Part shown: positions 47,049 through 58,367 of the stretch, piece after piece
How positions within the stretch are numbered: the stretch's first letter is position 1
Layout of the letters: the number at the start of each line of letters is the position of its first letter
Assembly: GCF_937616625.2 (NCBI RefSeq)
Contig: NC_065570.1
Location: 71,079,665 to 71,143,664 of the forward strand
Length of the DNA: 64,000 bases
Direction of reading: 5' to 3'
Origin: Mercurialis annua
Lineage: Eukaryota > Streptophyta > Magnoliopsida > Malpighiales > Euphorbiaceae
Notes under the pieces: model-generated
The model's database searches: none
The model's input: the letters and a program-made list of their open reading frames with translations, nothing else
What the model was told of the DNA's origin: nothing
Made by a program: the position numbers and the translations under genes

Positions 47049-49243
47049 TCTATCTATATATTATATAATTGAGAGGACCAACGAAGCTCTCTCATTCATT
47101 CTCGCAAAATAGAGCATTTTGGCGAGTTCCCACCTTTATAAAAATACTTATTTTAATTAAACTGTATAGCGATTTATTTAATTTATAATAAATTTCTTTA
47201 TCTATATAAAAATCTATTTATTAATATTAACATTATCACTTTTAAATTTTGTAAATCACTTTTGATTTACATCGATTTTTTCATTGATTGAATTTGTTGC
47301 AATAAGATAGCCCAATTAATGAGAAGTTTTGACAAAATAAAACTCTTCATATCAACTTCCTATATGATGACCATCAATTTCCCATGATTAATACCTAATT
47401 CTGACCCGGCCAAATTGTTGAAAGTTTATGCTCCAATACACATCGTTAGGTATCTTTTATAGTTTAAGGTTTCTAATTAGCTATTGTTTTGATTTTTTTT
47501 TTTGCAGACTTTCAATTTTGATCTGTCAACTAGAACAAATTATATATGGTTGCATCATTATTAAACTTCAAGGGTGTCTCCTAACATTAGTCTTTGTAAG
47601 TTATGATCCTCAATTTCGCACCTCAATAATTATGTGTTCTTAAAGACATAATAATGATTGGATTATCATACTATAGAACCTTTTGTAATTTAGAATTATA
47701 ATTTTGTTATTTGTTTGTTCTGATTTATTCTGCTAATATATTTTTGTGAAGCAATAATGCTATGAGCCTTTGAAAGAGAAAATTAATATTGATGTCTAGG
47801 GTTCTCTAGCAGTTGAATAAGGTAGGCTTTGGATTTTGACAATGAATTTATAAAATTTATATAACATATATTCTTCTTGCAATCTTATTTATTTTGCAAA
47901 AAATGAAAACTGCAAATATGCTAATATGTTTAGTTTATTATTTGGTAAAATCCAAATTAAGAAATTGGAGGCCTCATGTTAAAATTATATGTACCAGTAG
48001 TTATCAAAATTTTACCGATTTTATGTTTTTACAATAAAATTAGTAGCCGAATGATTTATCAATTCACGTGCTTTGATATTTGATAATTCTTCATTAGGAA
48101 TTCTTTTAGTATTTTTGGACAGATAAGTTTTTTGTGTGCTGAATATGCTTAATTCATGTTTATAGACTATTTGACCTTTTTTTTCACTTGATGGTAGGCA
48201 AGTGTTATACTATGAGTGGTTTAGTCCATGAATAACATGGTAGACTCGGTCTACTTAAAAATTTCTCATAGATTTATATAAAAAAAATTCATTAATTTTC
48301 ATTAGATAGAATTTTGTTATGAGAACCTTTTTTAAAAAAAATAAGCAAAATTTTTCTCACTTAAATAAACAAATAAAAAGACTAACTTGATTTATGAATT
48401 TATAAAAATGGATTAAATAGTCAAAAATATAATTATTTTATAAACTAACCCAATATATTTATTTAAAAAATTTAAAAATAATTTTAATTAAATAAATATC
48501 ATATTGATTATTAAAAAAATTATTTTATTTGTATAGAATAAAAGAGTTAAAAGTAAGCTATATTTTTTATAGGTTTAAATTGTATACTTTATATTTTAAT
48601 TTTATAATTAAGTTTAATTCACAAGTTTGAGTTATTTTATTCTCTCTATATATAATGATTGTTATATAATAAATAAATAAAAAAAATACAATTTTAATTA
48701 TATTAGAATCTTGATTTTTTTTATAAATTTATATACAATATTAAAAAAAAATTAATATGATGTACTACTAAAATATAGAATAGCTAAACATAAATATGTT
48801 AAAGTTTATTATTGAAATTTATAAATACTTTTTGCTGTAAAAGAGTACAAAAACTTTATAGTTTAAAGTAGGTTTATAAATAAGAAACAAATATCCAACT
48901 GTGGTAATTAAACACGCATTTTATAATCACAAAGGAATATAAATTTTATTAAAAATTGCAAATAAATCATATCACGTAAGAAGATTTGATGAATATTATA
49001 AAAAATTAAAATTATGGTTCTCAATCCACAAGTCATTATAAATTTGCAAGAAAAAACAATTAAATATAAATTTGCAAGAAAATAAAAAAAATGTCAAGTA
49101 TAAAATTTCAAATCCGAAGCAAAAAGTATATGAATTATAAAATCTAAAAGAATTTTTTTTTGTTAAAATTATTTTTTTAATACGGCTAATATATAAAATA
49201 TATATCAATTTAATTCCGCGCAAATGCGTGGCTTTACGACTAG
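47049..49243 (+). mobile_element. Non-autonomous Helitron, 2195 bp, both ends visible
   Basis: The 5' end TCTATCTATATATTATATAA (then TTGAGAGGACC) is typical of plant Helitrons. The 3' end has a hairpin CCGCGCAAATGCGTGG (49216-49231), then CTAG at 49240-49243. Host A precedes (47048) and host T follows (49244). The interior is AT-rich, with no Rep/helicase. Around 48190-48270 it holds a fragment resembling the foldback family at 54186 and 55287. Confidence 0.8.
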
Positions 49244-51018
49244 TATATATATTATTTTCAACAACAAAAAAACACTGTTTCGTAAAGAAAATCAATGATG
49301 TATAAATATTTGTCCATGTAACCGCCTTTTCTACTTTTCAGGTTAGTTCATTATAACTTCTCCATTATTAATGAAAAGAAAATCAACAAAATAAACTATT
49401 TTCTTAGTCATAATTATTAATGTGTATTTTTACTCATTCTGGTTTATGGGATGAGTTTATTCAAACTCTGAATTAAAAATTGTTTGTATGTACTTTTTAT
49501 TCAAAAATCATTGTTATTTTTAAAAAATTCTATTTTGAGGTCAGACAAATATTTTTTTTATTTTTATATGACATTTGATTTCGTTTTTAAGAGTTTTAAT
49601 GTTTCTTTGAGATGATTAATTAATATTTAAGTTTATGAACCAATAATAACAATATTAATTATTTTGGCGTGATTTTATATCACTTTTTTGGCCTAGAAAG
49701 CACGGATACTTTAACATAATTGTGTTTTTTGTTTAGAAACTGAAAACTCATTCGAAATATAATCAATTATCCATAAAGTTATTATTCAAATTACCTACAA
49801 GATATTTCATATTTAAATATTTGTAGAGTTACATAATATTTTCATAATATTGATAAAATACTTAAAAACTTCAATTTTTCATAAAATTTGAAGATTTTTA
49901 TTTGTTATATATGAACTTAAATTTTGAATCTATATTAATGATAATTGAGTAAGTGTCGTAAATATATAAATTAAATCTAGTATATATAAAATTTATAACT
50001 TTAAATATTTATAAATATGCCTAATTTTTTTTTATTATTAACACACTTTTTCCATGTTTCGTGTTTTTTGTTTTGTTTTATTTTTTAAAATGTCTTTTGA
50101 CCTTGCCTATTTTGTGTCTTTTCTGTATCTGTGCTGCCTAGTTTTTTGTGTGATTCTATATCACTATCTTGGCATGATTTTATATTACTATATTTTGGTG
50201 TGATTCTATATCACTACTTTGACATTATTCTTTTATACGATGAAGATACCATTTTTAACAATTATATTATTATTTTTTTGAAACATTAACAACAACGATA
50301 ATTTCTTCTATAATCACAATGGAATGCATTTGTTCAAAATTTATATTATCTTAATATTTAAAAGTAAAATAACGATAAATCAATATTTTATAGCTATTCT
50401 ATAATTATTTTATGAAAAGTGGCTATTATAACTATTATTTTATGATTTACTAGAACACATATTCCTTATACATAATTATTTGATAAATTATTAAATAATC
50501 AATAATTACTAAATAAAAAAACGACTTTATGGCAATATTTTACTTTAATACATTTGATGGATTTTCTACAGTTATTCTATTTTTGTTTATTTTATCTACT
50601 TTACCGTTAGATGAAAATAATTTCATCTAATAGTGAAAAATGGATAAAATAACTTTTAATTTATTAAAATTAATAAAATAATTATGGAAGATGTATATAC
50701 TAGTTGGCAGAATAATTTTATCTTGACAGGAAACTGGCATTTTTAATTGTGGCTGATGCATTGAGATTTCAGACGTTTTTAGAGGAGTTGTTATTCACAT
50801 CTATCGTCATTTCATGATATCGAAAATTCTTTTTTAATGATGATAGAATCATTTAAGTGATAGTTTCTCTTAATACATTGTTACTTTTTGGATGGTCCAT
50901 TGGAGATTAAAAAGCCCCTGTCGATGAATACTTTTGTAGATCTCATTATTTCGTTTTGGAATCGCTCACTCGTACTTGTTGAGGAGTCATTCATATTCAT
51001 CTTTGTATTGATCATATT
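49244..51018. other. AT-rich intergenic stretch after the Helitron
   Basis: No gene recognised. It contains a short tandem repeat of about 25 bp (50145-50225), with a related unit near 49663. Confidence 0.4.
50145..50225. repeat. Short tandem repeat, about 25-bp unit
   Basis: The unit TTGG(T/C)(G/A)TGATT(C/T)TATAT(C/T)ACTA occurs about three times in a row. One further isolated unit lies near 49663. The core TGATTCTATATCA is nearly palindromic. Confidence 0.55.
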
Positions 51019-51032
51019 GATATAATACTCTC

Positions 51033-53047
51033 GATTTCATGCACATAAAATGATAAAAGTTAATCTCAATCAATAATTGTACATCTATAGACTAAAGTTT
51101 AACAAGATATCATCCAACAGGGTTTTTGACGGCTAGGGTTTGGCTATCACGGAATCTCTTTCCGGTGGCTTGTGGCTGCCGGATTCAGAATTTTTTGATG
51201 GATTATGTTAGCCACGCGGTTCTCTTCTCGGCTGTGAGTAAGAAACCAATTGTTTCTGAGAATGGAGAAAAGAAAAAGAAATCTTATGCAGACATGGTAA
51301 ATCAATTACCTAAAGAGTTGCCGACCTCTAATATAGCTGCTAACGTTACTGATGTTGGAGGATTTCTGGCGGTAAAGGTTTCACAGCAGGCCTTCAATAA
51401 AAGATTGGAGCTTTGTAAATACTCTTTGGTGGGCAGAATATCAATGAATAAAGGTGATAATCCTTGGAGACACAATGATTTAAAACAAAAATTGAATGCA
51501 TTATAGAGCCTTTCTATGAACTGGAAATTGATTTCCATAGGCAAAGGATTCTATCATGTGGTTTTGGAAACTATTGATGATTTGAACAGAATTTGGAGCC
51601 GAGGTTCTTTTCATTTAAATCCTGGAATCATTCGTCTGATGTCTTGGACTCCAGGATTTGACCCTAATGCTCACAAATCTACCAACGCTCAAGTTTGGGT
51701 ACGTATTTATAATCTCCCTTGGGAATTTTGGGATTTGCAAATTATTTCGGATATCGCACGAGGCATAGGAGTCCCTCTAAGAATTGATAAGAATACGATT
51801 GAGGGAGAACTAGGACACTTTGCTCGAGTTTTGGTTGATATTGATCTCAAAAAACAGATTCAATTTACCTTAAGAGTTGATACTGATGATCTCAAAATAT
51901 GGGTTAATCTAGAATATGAAACTTTACCAGATTTATGCTCAATTTGCGGGGCTGTAGGCCATTCGGCAACTCAATGTCGAAGAAATAGTATCGGAAAACA
52001 TGATCAGGCTTTTGAGGAAAAGGGAAAAAAGAACGATGCATCTGAAGAGCAGAGCAAAAATAGAGCATTTATTCCTCGTAATCAGTCACAAGGCAGATTA
52101 GCTAATAGAAGGGGTTGGATAAAGAAAAGCTCAATTTCAGAAGTTTCGATTAATCATGTGTTTAAAAATATGCAGAGGGATATTAATCATAATCATGAGT
52201 TAGAGACTGTTGCTATTATTCCAACTCATGATAATGATGTGAGCTCAGCGAGTAAAGAACAAATTGGGATTCCACCAATTGTGAGAATGGATGAAAGTTT
52301 GCTACATACTATAAGGTTTAATTCTAAACCTGATGCTTTATTTAGTACAAATATTCAGCTTCCTATTGTTGAATAGCAAACTCATTATTCTAAGGTTGAT
52401 GTTACACCTTTAAATATTATCCCAATTGCAACAATTAAGGATGATTCCTATCAACCAAATTTGATTGGTATGGAGGATGAGGGTGATTCTTGCAGTAAGG
52501 ATGATGATAGTTGGACAACGGTTCTTAACAAGAAAAAGACATCTTCAGGTACTATTGCTCCAATACAACATTTAGATATTGTTGCAGTGGCTCCTCAGAG
52601 ATGGGAAGATTTGGTTGATTCAGATTCTTCAAAGGATACATTAGATAATACAAATATAAATATTGACAAATGTTTTGAAACAGTTGGTTCTCACCGTTTG
52701 TCAAATATGCAAGAAGAAGAGTATTGGAACACAGTTCAAAGAAAAAATCTGGCGCATCAGAAAAAAATTAAGGTAAATCTTTCTAAAAGAATTTCAAAGA
52801 AACCAGTAAGACTAAATTTATGATGATTATTTCTGCATCCTGTTTTTGATGCGGTTCGATCTTCTCGTCGAGCAAAGAAGCGTTTCTCGAAGATGACATG
52901 GGGTTGGAATTCATTTAAACTTTAGTTTTTTTTTATTCCTTGTTGGATTGTTTAGTTTTGATTTTGTATTCAAACTTTTTATTTTAATTTTTAATAATAT
53001 TCGGAGCAAGAAATGTGATTTCTTGACTCCAACCTTCAAAAAAAAAA
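51033..53047 (+). mobile_element. ORF1-only LINE-derived retroposon, poly(A) tail, 14-bp TSD
   Basis: The direct repeat gatataatactctc occurs at 51019-51032 and 53048-53061. The right copy directly follows an A run (53039-53047). The segment between carries a LINE ORF1-type coding region but no endonuclease or reverse transcriptase. The poly(A) tail and a TSD longer than 10 bp indicate target-primed reverse transcription, presumably by another LINE's machinery. Confidence 0.85.
51198..52823 (+). pseudogene. LINE ORF1-type protein (DUF4283 plus CCHC zinc knuckle), two in-frame stops
   Basis: One reading frame runs from the ATG at 51198 (MDYVSHAVLF) to the stop at 52823. It is broken only by TAG codons at 51504-51506 and 52374-52376. 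The first part has the linker KKKKSYADMVN and the DUF4283 fold (KYSLVGRISM ... WKLISIGKGFYHVVLE ... WTPGFDPN ... VWVRIYNLPWEFWD). A zinc knuckle CSICGAVGHSATQC (Cys-X2-Cys-X4-His-X4-Cys) follows. The last third is Ser/Asp/Lys-rich. DUF4283-CCHC proteins are the nucleic-acid-binding ORF1 of plant L1-type LINEs. With no frameshift at all, the copy seems young or was mobilised in this state. Confidence 0.85.
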
Positions 53048-53715
53048 GATATAATACTCTCTTTTTTTAATAGTTATTTTCTCGTTTTGTTTTTTATTTT
53101 TTTCGTTGTTCTTCCTCTGTTGCTCCTCCGGAGGTGTGATTTTATCTAGTTTTAATTTGCTTGATGATTTTATTTCTCCAAATCTAAAAAAATTGCTCTA
53201 TAACTTATTTGTACAATTTTTATTTTCTCTTTATCTATCTAAGAAAATTTCTTCTAAATCATGATTTCAAAGAAAGATCAATAAAATCAGTTTTAATATT
53301 GATTTTTGATATTTTTTTCAGTTTGGAATTAATTAGAGATAATTATTTTCAATTTTACATCTAAAAGTCTACATAATAGACGATTTTCTACAGAAAACTA
53401 ATTTTCTCTAGAAGAACAACGCTTTTAATTATCATACAGGTATCATAACATTATCATATCAGTATCATAGTATTATCATATCATTCAAAAAGTTTAAATA
53501 AAAGGTACAAAAACAGTATGCAAAAAGTATACAGTAAGCGAAAACAAATATACAACAAATATAAAGATAATTATCTAATAGTTTCTATAAATAACATATC
53601 AGACATCATTAAATACATACTCAAAAAAAATAACATAACCAAACAGTAAAAGCACAAAACCACATAAACAACGGTTAAAAATAAAAGAGAAAGTGAGAGA
53701 TTCATCTGATCAAGT

Positions 53716-53855
53716 AACGTTTTAGCGTTCAATTTTTTTTAATATTTGGGGTCAAAATGGCTTTGTCTTGACTCTTTTATTTTTAAAGTACCGATGTCAA
53801 AACAATGTCATTTTGACCCCTTTCATATTAAAATTTCTAACGCTAAAATGATGTT
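53716..53855. mobile_element. Degenerate foldback element
   Basis: Arms tttagcgttcaatttttt..ggggtcaaaatg and cattttgacccctttc..aaatttctaacgctaaaa are inverted copies. No TSD was recognised, and the boundaries are approximate. Confidence 0.5.
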
Positions 53856-54185
53856 GCTTTTGGTCTAAGCCAAAACGATGTCGTTGTTGGTGAAGGTGTG
53901 AAAAAAAAATATCTATTAATCTCATCCCATCTAACTTTAAATCATGGCTTGCCCCTGATTCTATATATAGTCGTTCTCATTTATAATTTCCCATTTTTCT
54001 ATTATAATAAAAAAAGAATCAAACTCAAAAGGTTCAGTTATAACGTCTCTATCATGAGACTATGCTAGCAAAAATATAATCTACTATATTAGCGAGATTA
54101 GCTTGTTTTTTCCTTAGGCCATTTGTCTTAGTTAGTATGGACTTAAGCATGTAGAATTCAGAGAAAATTAACTTATACTTAGCAA

Positions 54186-54403
54186 AGAAATTATTAGGTG
54201 CACTTATTCCATCACGTCATCTGTATACTAAGCATTACAACACATCATTAAAATGATGTCATTACTGTAATATCGCTATTAAAAAAATATAAAAAAAGAA
54301 CAAACAAAATTACAATAATATCATCATTTTAATGACGTATTATAATATAATTGGCTTAGTATATGAATGGCATGATAGACTAAATATATGTAATAATTTC
54401 TCA
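54186..54403. mobile_element. Foldback MITE, 218 bp, 9-bp TSD, downstream of the bHLH95-like gene
   Basis: The left end agaaattattagg and the inverted right end tgagaaattattac pair, with internal arms sharing cgtcattaaaatgat. The direct repeat acttagcaa is at 54177-54185 and 54404-54412 (it can be extended to 11 bp). It lies about 360 bp beyond the stop codon of the bHLH95-like gene. Confidence 0.75.
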
Positions 54404-54759
54404 ACTTAGCAAAGGATTTCCAGTTAAAAAAATAGAAAGAACTTCATTCCAAAATTAAAACCACTATATTAGAAAGAAAAAAAACTTTGGTTGTGTGGGT
54501 ATATATACTTACACAAAAGTTCCATTTTCTAAGGTTAATTTATTTATTGCAGAAAACGGATGCACCTTAAGATTGTCTATGCTCCCTCATGGCGTAAATG
54601 CAGCTAATCATCAGAACACAGTGTGATGGAGAATGAGTCCAGAAAAGCCGTCCATGAATATTTCTTGTCCAGCAAAAGCATAGCTTTTGATGATGTCTTT
54701 AACACAAAAATGGCATATGGCTAGCAGAAACGTTACTGCAACTGCAGACAGACTGAAAA

Positions 54760-56858
54760 TCAAGATGACAAAACCCATAAGTTCATCTCTCCAGCTGCTA
54801 ACTTGAATGTATCTTCCACTGACAACGCCTCTGGATACTGACCATAAGCTGCACCAGCCTGATCATCACACAACAGTGAAATATCGATAAAAGGAAATTC
54901 ATTCGGAAAGAAAACCGTATAAGCCTTGAACTCTTATTTTTGCTCGAAAAGTTTAGCTATGCAGCACGTAAATGAATGAAAAAGCAAAAAATTATTGAAA
55001 CGAAATACTAATATGTTTATAAGAAGAGATTATACATATTAAGATATTTCTAAAAATATAAACCAAACATTAAAACATAAGATTTGAAAAGTTTTTTATA
55101 TAACATAATTTGGTTTAAAAAGATTGTGGTTACTTAATCAATAAACTTTTTCACAAAACTGATATCGTTGTATTTGTTATATTTTCTATCATTATTATGA
55201 CTTTTACTTTACTATAGTAATTTAAGTCAAAAAATGCTTAAGTGGCAAAGGAATTTTTTATGGTTATCCGACATGTCTTTTTTCGAGAATTTGTTACATA
55301 AATTTAGTCTAATACGTTATTTATGTACTCAGCCAATTACATTATAATACGTCATTAAAATGATAGCATTGTTGTAATTTTGTTTGTTATTTTTTTGAAT
55401 TTTTAAAAGTGATATTACAATAATGCCATCATTTTTATAAAGTGTTATAATGTGATTGACTCACTTCATAAATTATGTGGTGGACTAAGTCTACTTAATA
55501 ATTTCTCATCCGTCAGATAAGCAATTTTCAACCTCCTATTTGATGAAAATTGAAGGTTCATTAACTATATAAAACTTTAACTGTTCTTTAAAAGATATTT
55601 AGTTTAGTAACTGAGAAAATTTTAACCCTATCTATAATTCGACTCTCATTGAAAGAAGAAAAACTTCCTAAGAAACCCTAGCCGTACCTTCTATTCCCAA
55701 AGCCAAATTAAAACATAATGGAAAGCCAAAATTATGATATACTCACATGAACATGGATCATGTAAATGCTACGAAACTGATCGGAGGAAATATGAGAAGA
55801 AACTACATCCAATTTATGCTTCTCCAGTATATAGAAGATGCTGGTGAGTAAATCCGGCCTTTTCAATGAACACACGCTGATCTGAGCATCGTCACCGCAC
55901 ATGTTCATTACAACATTCGCCGAGAACCATGTCTGAAAGCAAGTAGGGTTACTTAGAGAGACGGGAAACATATAAGGCATGTTTGTGTTCATGGAGAAAC
56001 TCTTTGCTGGTCCTTGATGACTTGCCAAAAATGCTTCACGAGATTGAGATTCGATTGTTTCTGTTTGTATTGTGATTACTGATGGTTCACTGCTGTGATC
56101 GGTATAATTAGTTGCTCCTTTGAGCTTTTCTTGCCTTCGTTTCTCAAGCGTTTGGAGAGTTTCTTCGAGGGTTTTAACGTATTTTATTGCTTCATCAACA
56201 ATGGTGGTCTTGTCTGCCTGCAAATATATAAAAATTGATCATGATCTTGTTGCCGCATAAGTAATTTTTGATCTGAATCCCTATATATAGTATTTTCACG
56301 TCAATGTAAAAATGAATCTGTAAATGCAATTTTTTTTACCAATTTTATTGAAACTCAATCAAAACAAAAAAATACCTAAAAAAAATTGTTCTTTAACCTA
56401 AATCTTTTATTAGTACGATCTTTCATATTCGTTGTCCTTAAAGTTTAGACATATTAAACAAATACCTTAGCAGGAAGCTGAGGAAGCAAAGCATGAAGAT
56501 TGGTAAACATAGTCCTCATCTTTTTCCTTCTTTCTCTTTCAGTCAATATATGAACTTCATGTTCAGATTCACCACTAGAATTAACAGTCTCTCCATTTCT
56601 TGATGAAAACCCTCTTCTGTTTCTCTTTTGAGCAGCAACTGAAGTTTCCATCTTATTTTTTTTCGTTTCAGTGCAAGAACTACTATTAACTGAATTATTT
56701 GAATCGACAGAGTTTCTTTTTAAGGATTGATGATAGGGTTTGGTTGCAGACATGGATGGTCTTGAAAGAGTGCTGAGATTAAAAGGAGAGGGAGGTGGCG
56801 AAACTGTAGGGGTGATAGAGATGATATTATAGAGAGAATGAGACCAAAATACAATCAT
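54760..56858 (-). CDS. bHLH transcription factor, bHLH95/ZHOUPI-like, three exons
   Basis: Exons on the minus strand are 56858-56466, 56217-55747 and 54858-54760, all phase 0, giving 320 residues. The bHLH domain (about 101-152) reads [21 protein letters not shown] onward. His103, Glu107 and Arg111 are the E-box-contacting H-E-R triad, and helix 2 is [21 protein letters not shown]. The C-terminus has the ACT-like fold ([32 protein letters not shown]) typical of bHLH95. The last exon encodes [21 protein letters not shown]. Arabidopsis bHLH95 (ZHOUPI/RGE1) is an endosperm factor needed for endosperm breakdown and embryo cuticle. That this is the orthologue rather than a paralogue is inferred. 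The ATG at 56858 is the first after a TATA motif. A later ATG at 56753 is possible. Confidence 0.88.
55287..55508. mobile_element. Foldback MITE inside intron 2 of the bHLH95-like gene
   Basis: The sequence (gagaatttgttacataaatt..cgtcattaaaatgat..tacaataatgccatcat..taataatttctc) matches the 54186-54403 element in both arms. It lies within the 888-bp intron 55746-54859. No TSD was found, so this copy is older or the ends have decayed. Confidence 0.65.
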
Positions 56859-56913
56859 GAGACAATGCCGTTATTTAGCTTACCAACAAAAAACGGAAAC
56901 TAAAAGCTTTGTC

Positions 56914-56925
56914 TTATAAATATAT
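56914..56925 (-). promoter_or_regulatory. TATA box of the bHLH95-like gene
   Basis: TATATTTATAAG on the minus strand, about 55 bp upstream of the ATG at 56858. Its spacing supports that ATG as the first in the transcript. Confidence 0.45.
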
Positions 56926-56929
56926 CATT

Positions 56930-57756
56930 ACATTAGGTCCACACTTATCATAGACTATACATTTTTATTTACTGAATAAACTTACCAATTGTAACCAGCA
57001 GATGAATTATTTCCTTTTCCAATGGTCAGGTTATTTTTGGTTATTATTCTCTTATTGTTTTCAATATTTTCTAGTCATCGATCGTAGTTCTTATTTCTAT
57101 AACTCCGTTACGTACTAATTGTAATACAAAAAAATTATATCTGATTTGTATATTGAATTTGGATGATTTTTGGTGATGTTACAGTTAAAATAGTTTAAGT
57201 ATAGTCTATTTTTCAAGTATATTATATAGTAAATCATGTTTCATTACCATTTATAAGCATTGCTAATTAAATTAAATTTACGTGGGTAGTAATATATTTT
57301 CCAGGGTAAGCAAATGGTGTTAAACAGCAAGAAAACGTATACGCGTCTTGTGAGTTGTGACAAAACAGCACAAAGCCAATTACAAAAAAACTGGTCGGTG
57401 TCATCATATCAAAAGAATTATGGCCTTCTAAACTGCGGCTCAACAACCCCACGTTTTCATTTGCGTTTCTTTCATTTCTTTGCTTTTGTATAAGTTAAAT
57501 ATTAATTAGTGTATATAATAATTCGTGTAAAGCTTCAGATTTTGTTTCTATTTGAAGAAGATAATCATTATGTAACCAACTGCCTCATAACTCTCTCTGT
57601 CAAAATCATTACGCTTAACGGGGTCCGTTTTGGAATAAGTATGAACAGAAAATCGCCTGGTCATGCCTTATTTTTAATGAAACGACATCGTAAAGAACAG
57701 CTCTAAGGCATTAATACATTGTTGCCTTCCTATTTCCTAATAAGGTTAAGGAACCC
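56930..57756. other. Upstream intergenic region of the bHLH95-like gene
   Basis: I found no gene or insertion with clear ends. The open frames at 57267-57452 and 57509-57706 show no recognisable domain. Confidence 0.4.
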
Positions 57757-57958
57757 AATTTTGGTCCAAATTGAGCACAATGTATGGGAGAATACATACA
57801 TTCATGAGGCGTAGAATGTGAACCATATAACCGTGAGTCGGACACCACATTAAACCCAAAACCCTAAGGTAATGGGTTAGGTAGTCCATCCCACTTATAT
57901 ATTCCACATTCTACTCATGTCTTTCCAATGTGGGATTTCCATCACTTAATATTCAACA
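57757..57958 (-). mobile_element. Probable solo LTR of a small (TRIM-like) retrotransposon
   Basis: On the minus strand the block begins TGTTGAATATTAAGTGATGG, with the phrase 'tcccacattggaaagacatg' and the TATA-like 'gtggaatatataagtggg' followed by 'aacccattaccttagggttt'. I know this layout from short LTRs scattered in eudicots. The end near 57757 and the TSD could not be fixed. There is no internal domain. Confidence 0.45.
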
Positions 57959-58367
57959 CCCAGGTCTAAAAATCTCATTCTAATAATAACATATGAATGA
58001 GAACAATAATGGATTTCTGGAGATTTTCCAGTATAAAAACAAGCTTTGCAAAACATTTATACTGGTTATTTGGTTCTGAATTTCTGATTAACAATTAATG
58101 AAACATAACAGCGCCCATCAACCCTAAAGGAACATCTAAGAACATTGACAGGGTTTGCCCCGAACATTTTGATTGAAGTTAAGAGATTTCGTTAAAAAGT
58201 TTGGTTCCCGTGATTGTATGAGCTTGTTAAATGTCAACAGTTCATCTCACAGACAGTAGGGACCTTATGAGTTATGACAATTAGGGAAAGTTGAAAAGGA
58301 AAATAAGTAAAATTACAGGGACATGAAATTTGGTCTGCTGATCCTGAATCTAAGTGTAAGATATGAA

